A stretch of DNA of 37,255 bases from contig CALXTN010000016.1 in the NCBI GenBank assembly GCA_944391405.1, positions 1 through 37,255 on the forward strand. The letters run 5' to 3'. Position numbers and translations under genes: made by a program. Positions 1 to 7,765 of the stretch are shown one piece after another; position 1 is the first letter of the stretch, and each line of letters begins with the position of its first letter. The notes under the pieces are model-generated. The model saw only the letters and a list, made by a program, of their open reading frames with translations, searched no databases and was not told where the DNA came from. This DNA comes from an uncultured Alphaproteobacteria bacterium (GTDB lineage: Bacteria; Pseudomonadota; Alphaproteobacteria; RF32; CAG-239).

Positions 1-1
1 T

Positions 2-418
2 ATGGAACTAGAAGAAGGACGCGCAATTACATTAGCCGTCGTTAAAAAACGTTTATGGTACGCCCCATGGAAGAAAAAAACAGTGGGCATTCGGTTTAAT
101 TTGTTCTTCATTAGTTTGAAGCAACCTAAACCAAACCTTTTCCGTAAGGCAACAATAAAAAGCCTTTGGCTTCGCCATTGGCAGGAACATGGCCGATTGG
201 GCTCCACCTGGTGCTGGCAAAGAATCTATGAGGAGAAAAATGCCATTGATGATTTTTTAATAAAAAATGGTGGCGATCCTCTTCCCTCATCGGTGATGAC
301 GGAAGATGCTGAGATTTATTATGTTGACGGGAAATTCCACAGCATTCCCGAAGGCGCATTGAAGACTGAAAAATATGACTATCGTCCGATAGTCAAAAGA
401 CCAATGCGCCGCTCATAA
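2..418 (+). CDS. Hypothetical protein, possibly 5'-truncated by the window edge
   Basis: An open frame of about 138 codons starts with an ATG at the first bases of the window, so the true start may lie upstream and no ribosome binding site can be judged. The product is basic and rich in Trp, Arg and Lys, with no signal peptide, membrane segment or motif I recognise. It ends just before a strong terminator, which supports it being the 3' end of a real transcription unit. The opposite-strand frame at 126-359 is judged to be its shadow. No function is assigned. Confidence 0.5.
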   Translation: MELEEGRAITLAVVKKRLWYAPWKKKTVGIRFNLFFISLKQPKPNLFRKATIKSLWLRHWQEHGRLGSTWCWQRIYEEKNAIDDFLIKNGGDPLPSSVMTEDAEIYYVDGKFHSIPEGALKTEKYDYRPIVKRPMRRS

Positions 419-432
419 AAAGACAAAAGAAA

Positions 433-472
433 GGGTTTGAAACAGAGTGTTTCAAGCCCTTTTGCTTTTTTT
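433..472 (+). terminator. Intrinsic terminator after the first ORF
   Basis: An 11-bp stem (GGGTTTGAAAC / GTTTCAAGCCC, one G-U pair, 5-base loop) is followed by a T-rich run. It separates the first ORF from the dnaK promoter. Confidence 0.85.
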
Positions 473-504
473 ATCAAAAAAAACATAAAAAAATATCCTC
501 AAAC

Positions 505-536
505 CTTGCTTAACGCTTTTTGGCTTCCTATATAAG
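505..536 (+). promoter_or_regulatory. Heat-shock (sigma-32/RpoH) promoter of dnaK
   Basis: CTTG at 505-508, an 18-bp spacer, then CCTATATAAG at 527-536. This matches every defined position of the alphaproteobacterial heat-shock consensus CTTG-N17/18-CYTATNTNNG. The predicted start near 543 leaves an untranslated leader of about 40 nt before the dnaK ATG. The match is seen directly; control by RpoH is inferred from the consensus. Confidence 0.85.
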
Positions 537-581
537 CAATCAGAAAGGAACAAATTTCATAACAAATTGAGGATATAAACA

Positions 582-2507
582 ATGAGCAATAAAGTTATTG
601 GTATTGACTTAGGTACGACAAACTCTTGCTTTGCCGTCATGGAAGGCAAAGAAGCCAAGGTTTTGGAGAACTCTGAAGGTGCCAGAACCACCCCTTCAAT
701 GGTTGCTTTCACAGATAACGAAAGATTAGTTGGTTCTGCTGCAAAACGTCAGGCTGTAACCAATCCGGAAAACACATTATTTGCAATTAAACGTTTAATT
801 GGACGCCGTTATGATTCTCCTGAGGTTGCAAAAGACAAGCAACTCGTACCATTCAAAATTATTGAAGGTGACAATGGCGATGCATGGGTTGAAGTTAAAG
901 GCAAAAAATATGCTCCTTCACAAATTTCTGCTATCGTTTTGCAAAAAATTAAAGAATATGCTGAAAGCTATCTTGGCGAAAAAATAGAAAAAGCCGTTAT
1001 CACTGTACCGGCATACTTTAATGACTCACAACGTCAAGCAACAAAAGACGCTGGTAAGATTGCCGGACTTGATGTATTGCGTATTATCAACGAACCGACA
1101 GCCGCTGCTTTAGCATATGGTATGGATAAAAAAGCTTCTGGTACAATTGCTGTTTACGACCTTGGTGGTGGTACATTCGATATTTCAATTTTGGAAATCG
1201 GCGATGGTGTATTTGAAGTTAAATCTACAAACGGTGATACTTTCTTAGGTGGTGAAGACTTTGACCAACGCCTAGTAAACTACTTGGCTGATGAATTCAA
1301 AAAAGAAAATAATATTGATTTGAAAACAGACCGTTTAGCTTTACAACGTTTGAAAGAAGCTGCAGAAAAAGCTAAAATTGAATTGTCTTCAACAACTCAA
1401 ACCGAAATCAACTTACCGTTTATCACTGCAGATATGAGCACCGGCACCCCAATTCCAAAGCACTTAAATATGAAATTAACTCGTGCTAAATTGGAATCAA
1501 TCGTTGAAGATTTAATCGAAAGAACTGTTGAACCATGTAAAAAAGCTATGGCAGATGCAGGCGTTAAACCATCCGACATCAGTGAAGTAATCTTGGTTGG
1601 TGGTATGACTCGTATGCCGAAAGTACAAGAAAAAGTTAAAGAAATCTTCGGTAAAGAACCACACAAAGGCGTTAACCCAGATGAAGTTGTTGCCGTTGGT
1701 GCATCAATTCAAGGTGGTGTATTAATGGGAGATGTCAAAGACGTATTGTTGTTGGATGTAACTCCATTGTCTTTAGGTATTGAAACTTTAGGTGGTGTAT
1801 TTACACGTTTGATTGATAGAAACACAACTATTCCGACTCGTAAATCACAAGTTTTCTCAACTGCGGAAGATGGTCAAACAGCTGTTACAATTCGTGTATT
1901 CCAAGGTGAACGTGAAATGGCAGCCGATAACAAATTGCTTGGTCAATTTGATTTGGTAGGTATTCCTCCTGCACCACGCGGTATGCCACAAATTGAAGTA
2001 ACATTTGATATTGATGCAAACGGTATCGTAAACGTTTCTGCAAAAGATAAGGCTACAAACAAAGAGCAAGCCATTCGTATTCAAGCATCCGGCGGCTTAT
2101 CTGATGCCGATATTGAAAAGATGGTAAAAGATGCAGAAGCTAATGCCGAAGCAGATAAGAAGAAGAAGGAATTGATTGAAGCTAAAAACCAAGCTGAAGG
2201 ATTAATTCACACCACAGAAAAAACCTTGAAAGAAAATTCAGACAAGATTTCTTCTGCTGATAAAGATGCAATTGAATCAGCTATTACCGCATTAAAAGGC
2301 GTAATGGAAAGTGACGATGTTGCAGCTATTAAAGAAAAATCCGATGCTTTAATGCAAGCTTCTTTGAAACTCGGTGAAGCTATGTACAAAGCTCAAGGAG
2401 CTGCTGCAGGCGCTGCCGGAGCCCAAGGCGCAGAACAAGGTGCCCCAGAAGCTGAAGCAAAAAAAGATGATAACGTTGTTGATGCAGACTTTGAAGAAGT
2501 TAAATAA
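582..2507 (+). CDS. dnaK: Molecular chaperone DnaK (Hsp70)
   Basis: Cytosolic ATP-dependent chaperone that binds exposed hydrophobic peptide segments and works with DnaJ and GrpE. The 641-aa length is normal. The N-terminal ATPase domain (about 1-380) shows the phosphate-1 motif [19 protein letters not shown], the phosphate-2 motif DLGGGTFD and the adenosine motif VGGMTRMP. The substrate domain follows, then a helical lid, a Gly/Ala/Gln-rich linker and an acidic tail ending DADFEEVK, the usual bacterial variant. The ATG at 582 gives the expected N terminus [11 protein letters not shown]. It is transcribed alone from a heat-shock promoter and closed by a terminator. The usual partner dnaJ is not downstream; a gene on the opposite strand follows. 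Confidence 0.99.
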   Translation: MSNKVIGIDLGTTNSCFAVMEGKEAKVLENSEGARTTPSMVAFTDNERLVGSAAKRQAVTNPENTLFAIKRLIGRRYDSPEVAKDKQLVPFKIIEGDNGDAWVEVKGKKYAPSQISAIVLQKIKEYAESYLGEKIEKAVITVPAYFNDSQRQATKDAGKIAGLDVLRIINEPTAAALAYGMDKKASGTIAVYDLGGGTFDISILEIGDGVFEVKSTNGDTFLGGEDFDQRLVNYLADEFKKENNIDLKTDRLALQRLKEAAEKAKIELSSTTQTEINLPFITADMSTGTPIPKHLNMKLTRAKLESIVEDLIERTVEPCKKAMADAGVKPSDISEVILVGGMTRMPKVQEKVKEIFGKEPHKGVNPDEVVAVGASIQGGVLMGDVKDVLLLDVTPLSLGIETLGGVFTRLIDRNTTIPTRKSQVFSTAEDGQTAVTIRVFQGEREMAADNKLLGQFDLVGIPPAPRGMPQIEVTFDIDANGIVNVSAKDKATNKEQAIRIQASGGLSDADIEKMVKDAEANAEADKKKKELIEAKNQAEGLIHTTEKTLKENSDKISSADKDAIESAITALKGVMESDDVAAIKEKSDALMQASLKLGEAMYKAQGAAAGAAGAQGAEQGAPEAEAKKDDNVVDADFEEVK

Positions 2508-2529
2508 TCAACTTCAACTATCAAAAAAG

Positions 2530-2557
2530 AACGCAGGCTTAAAAACCTGCGTTTTTT
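2530..2557. terminator. Bidirectional terminator between dnaK and the convergent zinc-peptidase gene
   Basis: An 8-bp stem AACGCAGG / CCTGCGTT with an 8-base loop is flanked by an A-run on the left and six T on the right. It can therefore terminate dnaK (plus) and the minus-strand gene ending at 2564. Confidence 0.9.
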
Positions 2558-2563
2558 ACTATG

Positions 2564-3487
2564 CTAATTTCGCCCCTCACGCTTTTTTTTAACCATAATC
2601 ACCTCATCACAGTCAATAAAACAAGCCCGATAAAATGCCGTTCTTTTTTTATTAAATTGCACAAGAGGATGATTTTCATCATACATTTTTGCACATTCTT
2701 TTACAAACTTCTGGTAATTATGAAAACGCACCAAAGGATTGTATCCGGCATTTTGACACATTTTAAAACCGATAAGATCGGCAAAACACTCTTCTGCCAA
2801 ACGCATTTCTCCGTAAAAATTATCCGGCCGACTACTATCATCAAGCCAATGTCCTAATTCATGGCACATAATACCAACCAATAATTCTTTATTATCCTCC
2901 CTCAAAAGCCCCCTATCAAGAATCATAACTGGTCTACGTTTTCCATTTTGAAAAATACCATCCATCGCAGCATCAGTACTATCATGCTCGGTATAATAAA
3001 AAATAATCGAATTATCTTTCAACAATTCTGCCAATTTTTTATTTGGATATACATCAACAGCAAGAATGTCACTTAATACCGCATCTGTTTTCATTTGGTA
3101 TTTTTGCTTTATATCATCATCAATTTCCTTCATTAAATAAGAAATATCACAAAATTCCGGAATATATCTCACTACTTTCTGCTCTTGCACCAACTGACTA
3201 AAAAGTGCCGCCTGATGAGGAGTAACCTGACCATATTTTTCCAACAACGAAATCATTTGTTTCTTCACATCAAAATTCGTAAGAAGAGGAAGAGATAGCT
3301 TAGAATCCAAATACTGCAACGTTTTTTTTGCTTGTTCATCACCTTCTTTTACCGCAAAGTATAACCGAGCATACTCAACTTTTTCATCGGCAAAATCTTT
3401 TTCATCTAAACAAGGATACCCATTAGTCGACCATTTTTCTAAAACATCAACCAAATGCAGAATATTTTTATCAAACACAAGTATCAC
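2564..3487 (-). CDS. HExxH zinc-metallopeptidase-like protein
   Basis: A 307-aa protein with a gluzincin-type motif CHELGHWLD at residues 208-216 (His209, Glu210, His213). About 20 residues later comes AEECFAD (231-237), which offers a Glu third ligand and an Asp, in the spacing seen in M48/M78-like peptidases. The first 200 residues are helical-looking and not recognised. There is no obvious signal peptide or transmembrane segment, so it may be cytosolic. Its ATG overlaps the stop of the upstream Spy-like gene by 4 bases, implying translational coupling. Zinc peptidase activity is inferred from the motif only; the substrate and exact family are unknown. Confidence 0.72.
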   Translation of the reverse strand: MILVFDKNILHLVDVLEKWSTNGYPCLDEKDFADEKVEYARLYFAVKEGDEQAKKTLQYLDSKLSLPLLTNFDVKKQMISLLEKYGQVTPHQAALFSQLVQEQKVVRYIPEFCDISYLMKEIDDDIKQKYQMKTDAVLSDILAVDVYPNKKLAELLKDNSIIFYYTEHDSTDAAMDGIFQNGKRRPVMILDRGLLREDNKELLVGIMCHELGHWLDDSSRPDNFYGEMRLAEECFADLIGFKMCQNAGYNPLVRFHNYQKFVKECAKMYDENHPLVQFNKKRTAFYRACFIDCDEVIMVKKKREGRN

Positions 3488-3771
3488 TCCACTTTATTTA
3501 ATTTAGCAAACTCCTTCTTTTGTTCATCGGTTAAGATATTCCAAAACTCCTCAAAATAACGTTTTTCAATTTCCATAATCCGATTGCGTCCACTTTCAAC
3601 TTCTTCCCAAATAGGTTGAACTTCTGCTTGAAGATTATCTTTTAATTCTATCAATTTTTTATTCTGTTCATCTGTCAATTTAAGACTATCCACCGTAATA
3701 TCTGCCGCAGAAACATCAGAGGCAGCAAAAAGCAACAAAGCCGCCAAAATTGTTTTAAATTTTCCCATCAA
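3484..3771 (-). CDS. Spy/CpxP-like LTXXQ periplasmic protein
   Basis: A 95-aa protein with a signal peptide (Lys near the start, then a hydrophobic stretch ending about Ser-Ala-Ala at 21-23). The mature part is a charged helical chain with two LTDEQ motifs, near residues 32 and 80. This is the LTXXQ signature of the Spy/CpxP family, periplasmic envelope-stress chaperones or sensor-kinase inhibitors. The size is at the short end of the family. It is the first gene of a two-gene operon with the HExxH protein, joined by a 4-base overlap. Family membership rests on the paired motif and signal peptide; the precise role is unknown. Confidence 0.7.
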   Translation of the reverse strand: MMGKFKTILAALLLFAASDVSAADITVDSLKLTDEQNKKLIELKDNLQAEVQPIWEEVESGRNRIMEIEKRYFEEFWNILTDEQKKEFAKLNKVE

Positions 3772-3790
3772 AATACTCCTATACCAACAA

Positions 3791-3819
3791 ATTATATCTC
3801 ATTTTAACAACCCTCTAAA
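3791..3819 (-). promoter_or_regulatory. Putative sigma-70 promoter for the Spy-like/zinc-peptidase operon
   Basis: On the minus strand: -35 TTTAGA, 17-bp spacer, -10 TATAAT. The -10 is perfect and the -35 matches 4 of 6. It lies just upstream of the ATG at 3771. Confidence 0.55.
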
Positions 3820-3889
3820 AAATCGCAATAACAAATAAAAACATGTGTATTTTCTCCTCCATATATTATAAACATCACCATTTTAAAAG

Positions 3890-3917
3890 TTGCAAAAACA
3901 AAACAATAAGCTAGAAT
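3890..3917 (+). promoter_or_regulatory. Putative sigma-70 promoter of the UDP-glucose dehydrogenase gene
   Basis: -35 TTGCAA (4 of 6), 16-bp spacer, -10 TAGAAT (5 of 6). The likely start lies about 22 nt before the ATG, which is preceded by the ribosome binding site TAGGAG. Confidence 0.55.
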
Positions 3918-3946
3918 AAGCGCACCAAAAACTTAGGAGATTTATA

Positions 3947-5251
3947 ATGAGAATTACGGTTATCGGAACAGGATATGTCGGTCTTCCCACCGGTGTCGGA
4001 TTTGCAGAATTAGGCAATGATGTCATCTGCCTAGACATTGATGAAAAGAAAATCAATATGCTGAAATCCGGCAAAGTTACTATCTTTGAAGAAGGATTAG
4101 AAGATTTATTTCAAAAAAATACCGCAAATGGCAAAGTAACGTTCTCTACATCATTTGCAGACAGTATTCCTAATGCAGACTTAGTTATTTTAGCCGTTGG
4201 TACTCCGCCAAATCCAATAACCAAAGAAGCAGATATGAAATATATCAAAGCTGCAGCGGAAGAACTAGCACATCACTTGAGCGGTTATACTGTTATCGCC
4301 ATAAAATCAACTGTACCGGTTAATACAGGTAATGCTGTTGAAGACATCATCCGCAGAACCAACCCTACAGCTGAATTCGATGTTATATCTTTACCGGAAT
4401 TTTTACGTGAAGGCTTCGCTGTACATGACTTTTTCAATCCAGACAGAATAATTGTTGGCGCCAATACAGAACGTGCTAAAGATGTCATCCGTACACTATA
4501 TGAACCGTTCAAAGATAAATGCACAATTTTATACGTTTCCCGCCAATCTTCTGAAACTATAAAATATGCGTCAAACGCCTTTTTAGCCATGAAAATTCAA
4601 TATATCAACGAGATGGCTGACTTCTGCGAGACATCTGGTGCCGATATTTATGAAGTAGCTAAAGGCATGGGTTTAGATTCACGTATTGGTGCAAAATTCT
4701 TAGTACCAGGCCCCGGATATGGTGGTTTCTGTTTCCCCAAAGATACCAATGCTATGGCTTATATGGGCAAATTTAATGGAGTTGATTTATCTTTGATAGA
4801 AACAACAATTAAAAGTAATGAACGCCGTAAAATCAATATGGCAAAACGCATTCTTGATATGGTTTCAGACAAGAAAAATCCGACCATTGCCGTTTTGGGA
4901 AGCGCTTTCAAAGGCGGAACAGACGATTGCCGTGAATCTCCAGCTTTGCAAATTATTGAAATTATGTTAGCTCATGATGTAAATATTCGCCTATATGATC
5001 CTCAAGCTATGCCAAACACTAAGGCAATTTTAGGAAACATGATTACTTATTGCACTTCTGCCTATGAAGCTATCGGCGGCGCAGATGCTCTTGCTGTTTT
5101 GACTGATTGGGCTGAATTCAAAGAATTGGATTTAGAGAAAATCAAAATGTTATTAACAAAACCACAAATTGCCGACTACCGCAATACATTTGATTGCAAA
5201 AAAGCAAAAGAACTTGGTTTTGAAATTATAAGTTTAGGTAGAAAGCTCTAA
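3947..5251 (+). CDS. ugd: UDP-glucose 6-dehydrogenase
   Basis: Cytosolic NAD-dependent enzyme that oxidises UDP-glucose to UDP-glucuronate, a precursor for capsule, exopolysaccharide and lipid A sugars. The 434-aa length is normal. The N-terminal Rossmann fold shows GTGYVGLPTG at 7-16. The catalytic Cys is Cys262 in GYGGFCFPKD. The central dimer helix and a C-terminal UDP-binding domain (GSAFKGGTDDCRESP) follow. The start is fixed by a TAGGAG ribosome binding site. It is monocistronic with its own promoter and terminator. A related UDP-sugar dehydrogenase (for example a UDP-ManNAc enzyme) is possible but less likely from length and motifs. Confidence 0.94.
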   Translation: MRITVIGTGYVGLPTGVGFAELGNDVICLDIDEKKINMLKSGKVTIFEEGLEDLFQKNTANGKVTFSTSFADSIPNADLVILAVGTPPNPITKEADMKYIKAAAEELAHHLSGYTVIAIKSTVPVNTGNAVEDIIRRTNPTAEFDVISLPEFLREGFAVHDFFNPDRIIVGANTERAKDVIRTLYEPFKDKCTILYVSRQSSETIKYASNAFLAMKIQYINEMADFCETSGADIYEVAKGMGLDSRIGAKFLVPGPGYGGFCFPKDTNAMAYMGKFNGVDLSLIETTIKSNERRKINMAKRILDMVSDKKNPTIAVLGSAFKGGTDDCRESPALQIIEIMLAHDVNIRLYDPQAMPNTKAILGNMITYCTSAYEAIGGADALAVLTDWAEFKELDLEKIKMLLTKPQIADYRNTFDCKKAKELGFEIISLGRKL

Positions 5252-5269
5252 ATAAAAACAGAAAACAAA

Positions 5270-5292
5270 CACCCCACACAGAATGTGGGGTG
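5270..5292 (+). terminator. Intrinsic terminator after ugd
   Basis: A 9-bp perfect stem CACCCCACA / TGTGGGGTG with a 5-base loop, followed by ATTTTATT. Confidence 0.85.
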
Positions 5293-5307
5293 ATTTTATT
5301 ACAATAT

Positions 5308-5329
5308 AAGGTCTCTAAATAGAGACCTT
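5308..5329 (-). terminator. Terminator-like hairpin after the MORN-repeat gene
   Basis: A perfect 10-bp inverted repeat AAGGTCTCTA / TAGAGACCTT lies between two convergent genes. On the minus strand it is followed by the weak U-tract TTATATTGTAAT, so termination of the minus-strand gene is plausible but not certain. Confidence 0.5.
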
Positions 5330-5350
5330 TAATCTTTAGATATTGTCAAA

Positions 5351-6868
5351 CTAATACGCATCATTAATCAGTTTAAGTTCTTCCTCAGACATCAATACTG
5401 GATCTTTACCATGATTAAGGCTATATCCTTTAATTGCCTCATCTTTATTAAACAAAACTTTAGCCATTAAAGTCCCATCCTGATTATACGCATCCAGCAT
5501 ACCGTGTTTTTTACCTTTTTCATAAGAAACTTCGCCCATAATCTCTCCAGTTGGATAATAACGTTTTACTTTTCCTTCTTTTCTGTTTTTAACGTAAGGA
5601 ATCTCATAAGATAAATTTCCATCTTCATCATAAACAAGTGTCAAACCTTCCAACACTCCATCAGTATAATTGGCTGTAGACTTAACCTTACCAGAACCAT
5701 AAAATTCTTTATATTCGCCATTCAAAACATCTTTAACAAAATTACTTTCAGAAATTACTTTACCATTTTCATCATAATTCTTCTGCAAACCATCTTTTTT
5801 TCCATCTTTATAATTAGCCTCAATAGACAATTTACCATTCTCGTCATAAAATTTAGCAACACCATTTGCCACAGCATCAACATAAGTCATTTCCATTTTC
5901 AAGCCAGAAGTTTCATAATATTCACGCCCGATACCATTAACAATACCATTAACATATGGTATCTCCGTTTTAACTTTTCCGTCGTCAAAATATTCTGTTT
6001 CAACCCCATTTTTGACATCATTATGATATTCCACAGCAAGCTTAACCGCCCCATTTGGAAAATAAGCGCGAGCTAATCCTTCCCGAACATTATTTTTATA
6101 ATTAACCGTTAAATTAAGTAAACCATCTTCAGTATAAAAAGCCCCCTCCCCATCAATAACATCATCTTTATAAGGAACAACTGCCGCCAATTCACCACTC
6201 TCATAATAATTTTGCATATTACCATTCTTTTTACCAAACTCATAACTCATACGAGATTTAACACGCCCACTTTTATAATAGATTGTACGCTCCCCAACAA
6301 TATCATCACCACTATAATTTAACTTTTCCGCAACGCTACCATCGTAAAAATAAACCGTAGCCTCCCCTTCTTTCTGCCCATCGGTATAATTATAGAGTTC
6401 CTTTAATTTTCCATCTTCATAATATGATTTCGCCGTTCCGTTTTTAATATCTGCATCATAAGATATTCTATCCTTAACCTGACCATTTTTGTAGAAAGCT
6501 CTCATAACACCATTAATCTTACCACCTCTATAAGGGATTTTCTCCTTAAGGCTTCCGTCTTCATAATAAACCAGAGCCACACCTTCTAACTTTCCGTTAA
6601 TAAACGGCATATCTGCTTCTTTTATTCCTTGATCATTATAAACAGAGCCCACACCGTTTAACATTCCATCAACATACGGCATCAAACTTTTTCTGATATT
6701 ATTTTCATAAAAGAGCTCATAATTACCTGTCACTGGATCACCGTTAATGTCATACAATATGCCATTAACCATACGAGTATCATCTTCTTTATAAGTATAC
6801 GTAGCCCAAGCCGCATGGAAATTTAAAACCACACACCCTAAAACCAAACAACAAAAACGAAAAGACAT
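5351..6868 (-). CDS. Exported MORN_2 (YwqK-like) repeat protein
   Basis: After a signal peptide (about 22 residues, cleavage near Ala-Trp-Ala) nearly the whole 505-aa chain is about 18 tandem repeats of 22-24 residues. The repeat pattern is N/E-G-x4-Y-x3-G-x-[VL]-K-x5-Y, which fits the MORN_2 repeats of the YwqK family. An in-frame TTG exists at 6892, but AGGAG lies 7 nt before the ATG at 6868, so I use 6868. A short tail rich in Glu and Leu ends the protein. Such repeats form beta-hairpin ladders and are usually binding scaffolds; no enzymatic motif is visible. It probably sits in the periplasm or at the surface. It is flanked by terminators, so monocistronic. Confidence 0.85.
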   Translation of the reverse strand: MSFRFCCLVLGCVVLNFHAAWATYTYKEDDTRMVNGILYDINGDPVTGNYELFYENNIRKSLMPYVDGMLNGVGSVYNDQGIKEADMPFINGKLEGVALVYYEDGSLKEKIPYRGGKINGVMRAFYKNGQVKDRISYDADIKNGTAKSYYEDGKLKELYNYTDGQKEGEATVYFYDGSVAEKLNYSGDDIVGERTIYYKSGRVKSRMSYEFGKKNGNMQNYYESGELAAVVPYKDDVIDGEGAFYTEDGLLNLTVNYKNNVREGLARAYFPNGAVKLAVEYHNDVKNGVETEYFDDGKVKTEIPYVNGIVNGIGREYYETSGLKMEMTYVDAVANGVAKFYDENGKLSIEANYKDGKKDGLQKNYDENGKVISESNFVKDVLNGEYKEFYGSGKVKSTANYTDGVLEGLTLVYDEDGNLSYEIPYVKNRKEGKVKRYYPTGEIMGEVSYEKGKKHGMLDAYNQDGTLMAKVLFNKDEAIKGYSLNHGKDPVLMSEEELKLINDAY

Positions 6869-6973
6869 AAGAGCTCCTAACTTATATATCAATTAACATG
6901 ATATAAAAGTAAACTACATCTGGCTATATAATCAAGTAAAAAGATAGTTTTACCACATCATATGCACACAAAC

Positions 6974-7002
6974 AAAAAATCCCCTTGTTAGGGGATTTTT
7001 TT
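6974..7002. terminator. Bidirectional terminator after the membrane-protein gene
   Basis: The stem AAAAAATCCCC / GGGGATTTTTT with a 6-base loop is symmetric, with A- and T-runs at both ends. It closes the minus-strand unit ending at 7018 and isolates the MORN gene promoter. Confidence 0.87.
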
Positions 7003-7017
7003 GATAACATCCGTAAT

Positions 7018-7752
7018 TTATTTATTCTCATTTAGCAAAAATTTAAAAACAAAAACTAAAACAAGAACAAAAGCAAGACCAAAACGCACAATGCTTAACG
7101 TTGCAGAATTAAGTACTAAATCCAATGCAAAGACTAAAAACTCCACTCCGGCAACAGTAACGGCACTCAAACGCATCAAAGATGATGTGCTAATTAACTC
7201 TTTCTTTTTCAATATCTTTAAAATCAAAGACATAAACAAAACAACAAAACCGGTTTTAATTAAAGATGTAACAAAGAAAAAGATTAACAAAACCAAAACC
7301 ACAATAGCAGAAACAGCACCAACAGCATTATCAACTATTTCCGGAAAATTTTCTTTAGTGAATTCCCCATCTTGAAATTGAACACGTTTAATTTGATTTG
7401 GAGATGATAAATAAACAACATCTTTGGTAATAAAAATCCCCAATTCATTCATAGCCGGCACTTTAGCATCATCTCTGGTATCCAAAACAACCGAAAATAA
7501 ATCTTCAGGCTTACCTTGTTGTCCTAAATCAATATCAACTTTTTTATATGCATTAACCGGCTGCACAACTTGACCATCCTTAACCGTCAACGGCAAAAAT
7601 TCATTAGCAACCAACATAATTTCTGGTTTCCCTTCAGAATACGAGTTTCTAAGAGAAATAGCCAACATCATGGTTATCAATACAGCTGCTGCTAATAAAA
7701 AGAGCGCACCAATTCCTTTTCCCTGTCTAATATATAAAATAAACTTTTCCAT
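7018..7752 (-). CDS. Uncharacterised inner-membrane protein
   Basis: A 244-aa protein with one N-terminal membrane segment (about 13-34), a soluble probably extracytoplasmic domain (about 35-140), and then three or so hydrophobic segments (about 142-165, 168-185, 200-240). The layout resembles DUF1189-type proteins, but I cannot confirm the family. The ATG is preceded by GAGAGGG. Only 13 bases separate it from the upstream autotransporter gene, so both probably lie on one transcript. It may serve the surface protein, though nothing in the sequence shows how. Confidence 0.72.
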   Translation of the reverse strand: MEKFILYIRQGKGIGALFLLAAAVLITMMLAISLRNSYSEGKPEIMLVANEFLPLTVKDGQVVQPVNAYKKVDIDLGQQGKPEDLFSVVLDTRDDAKVPAMNELGIFITKDVVYLSSPNQIKRVQFQDGEFTKENFPEIVDNAVGAVSAIVVLVLLIFFFVTSLIKTGFVVLFMSLILKILKKKELISTSSLMRLSAVTVAGVEFLVFALDLVLNSATLSIVRFGLAFVLVLVFVFKFLLNENK

Positions 7753-7765
7753 ATTTCCCTCTCAC

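Noticed and set aside
7001..7375. Lys/Thr-rich plus-strand frame opposite the membrane protein gene
   Set aside because: The minus-strand frame has a start site, membrane segments and operon context; the plus frame is its complement.
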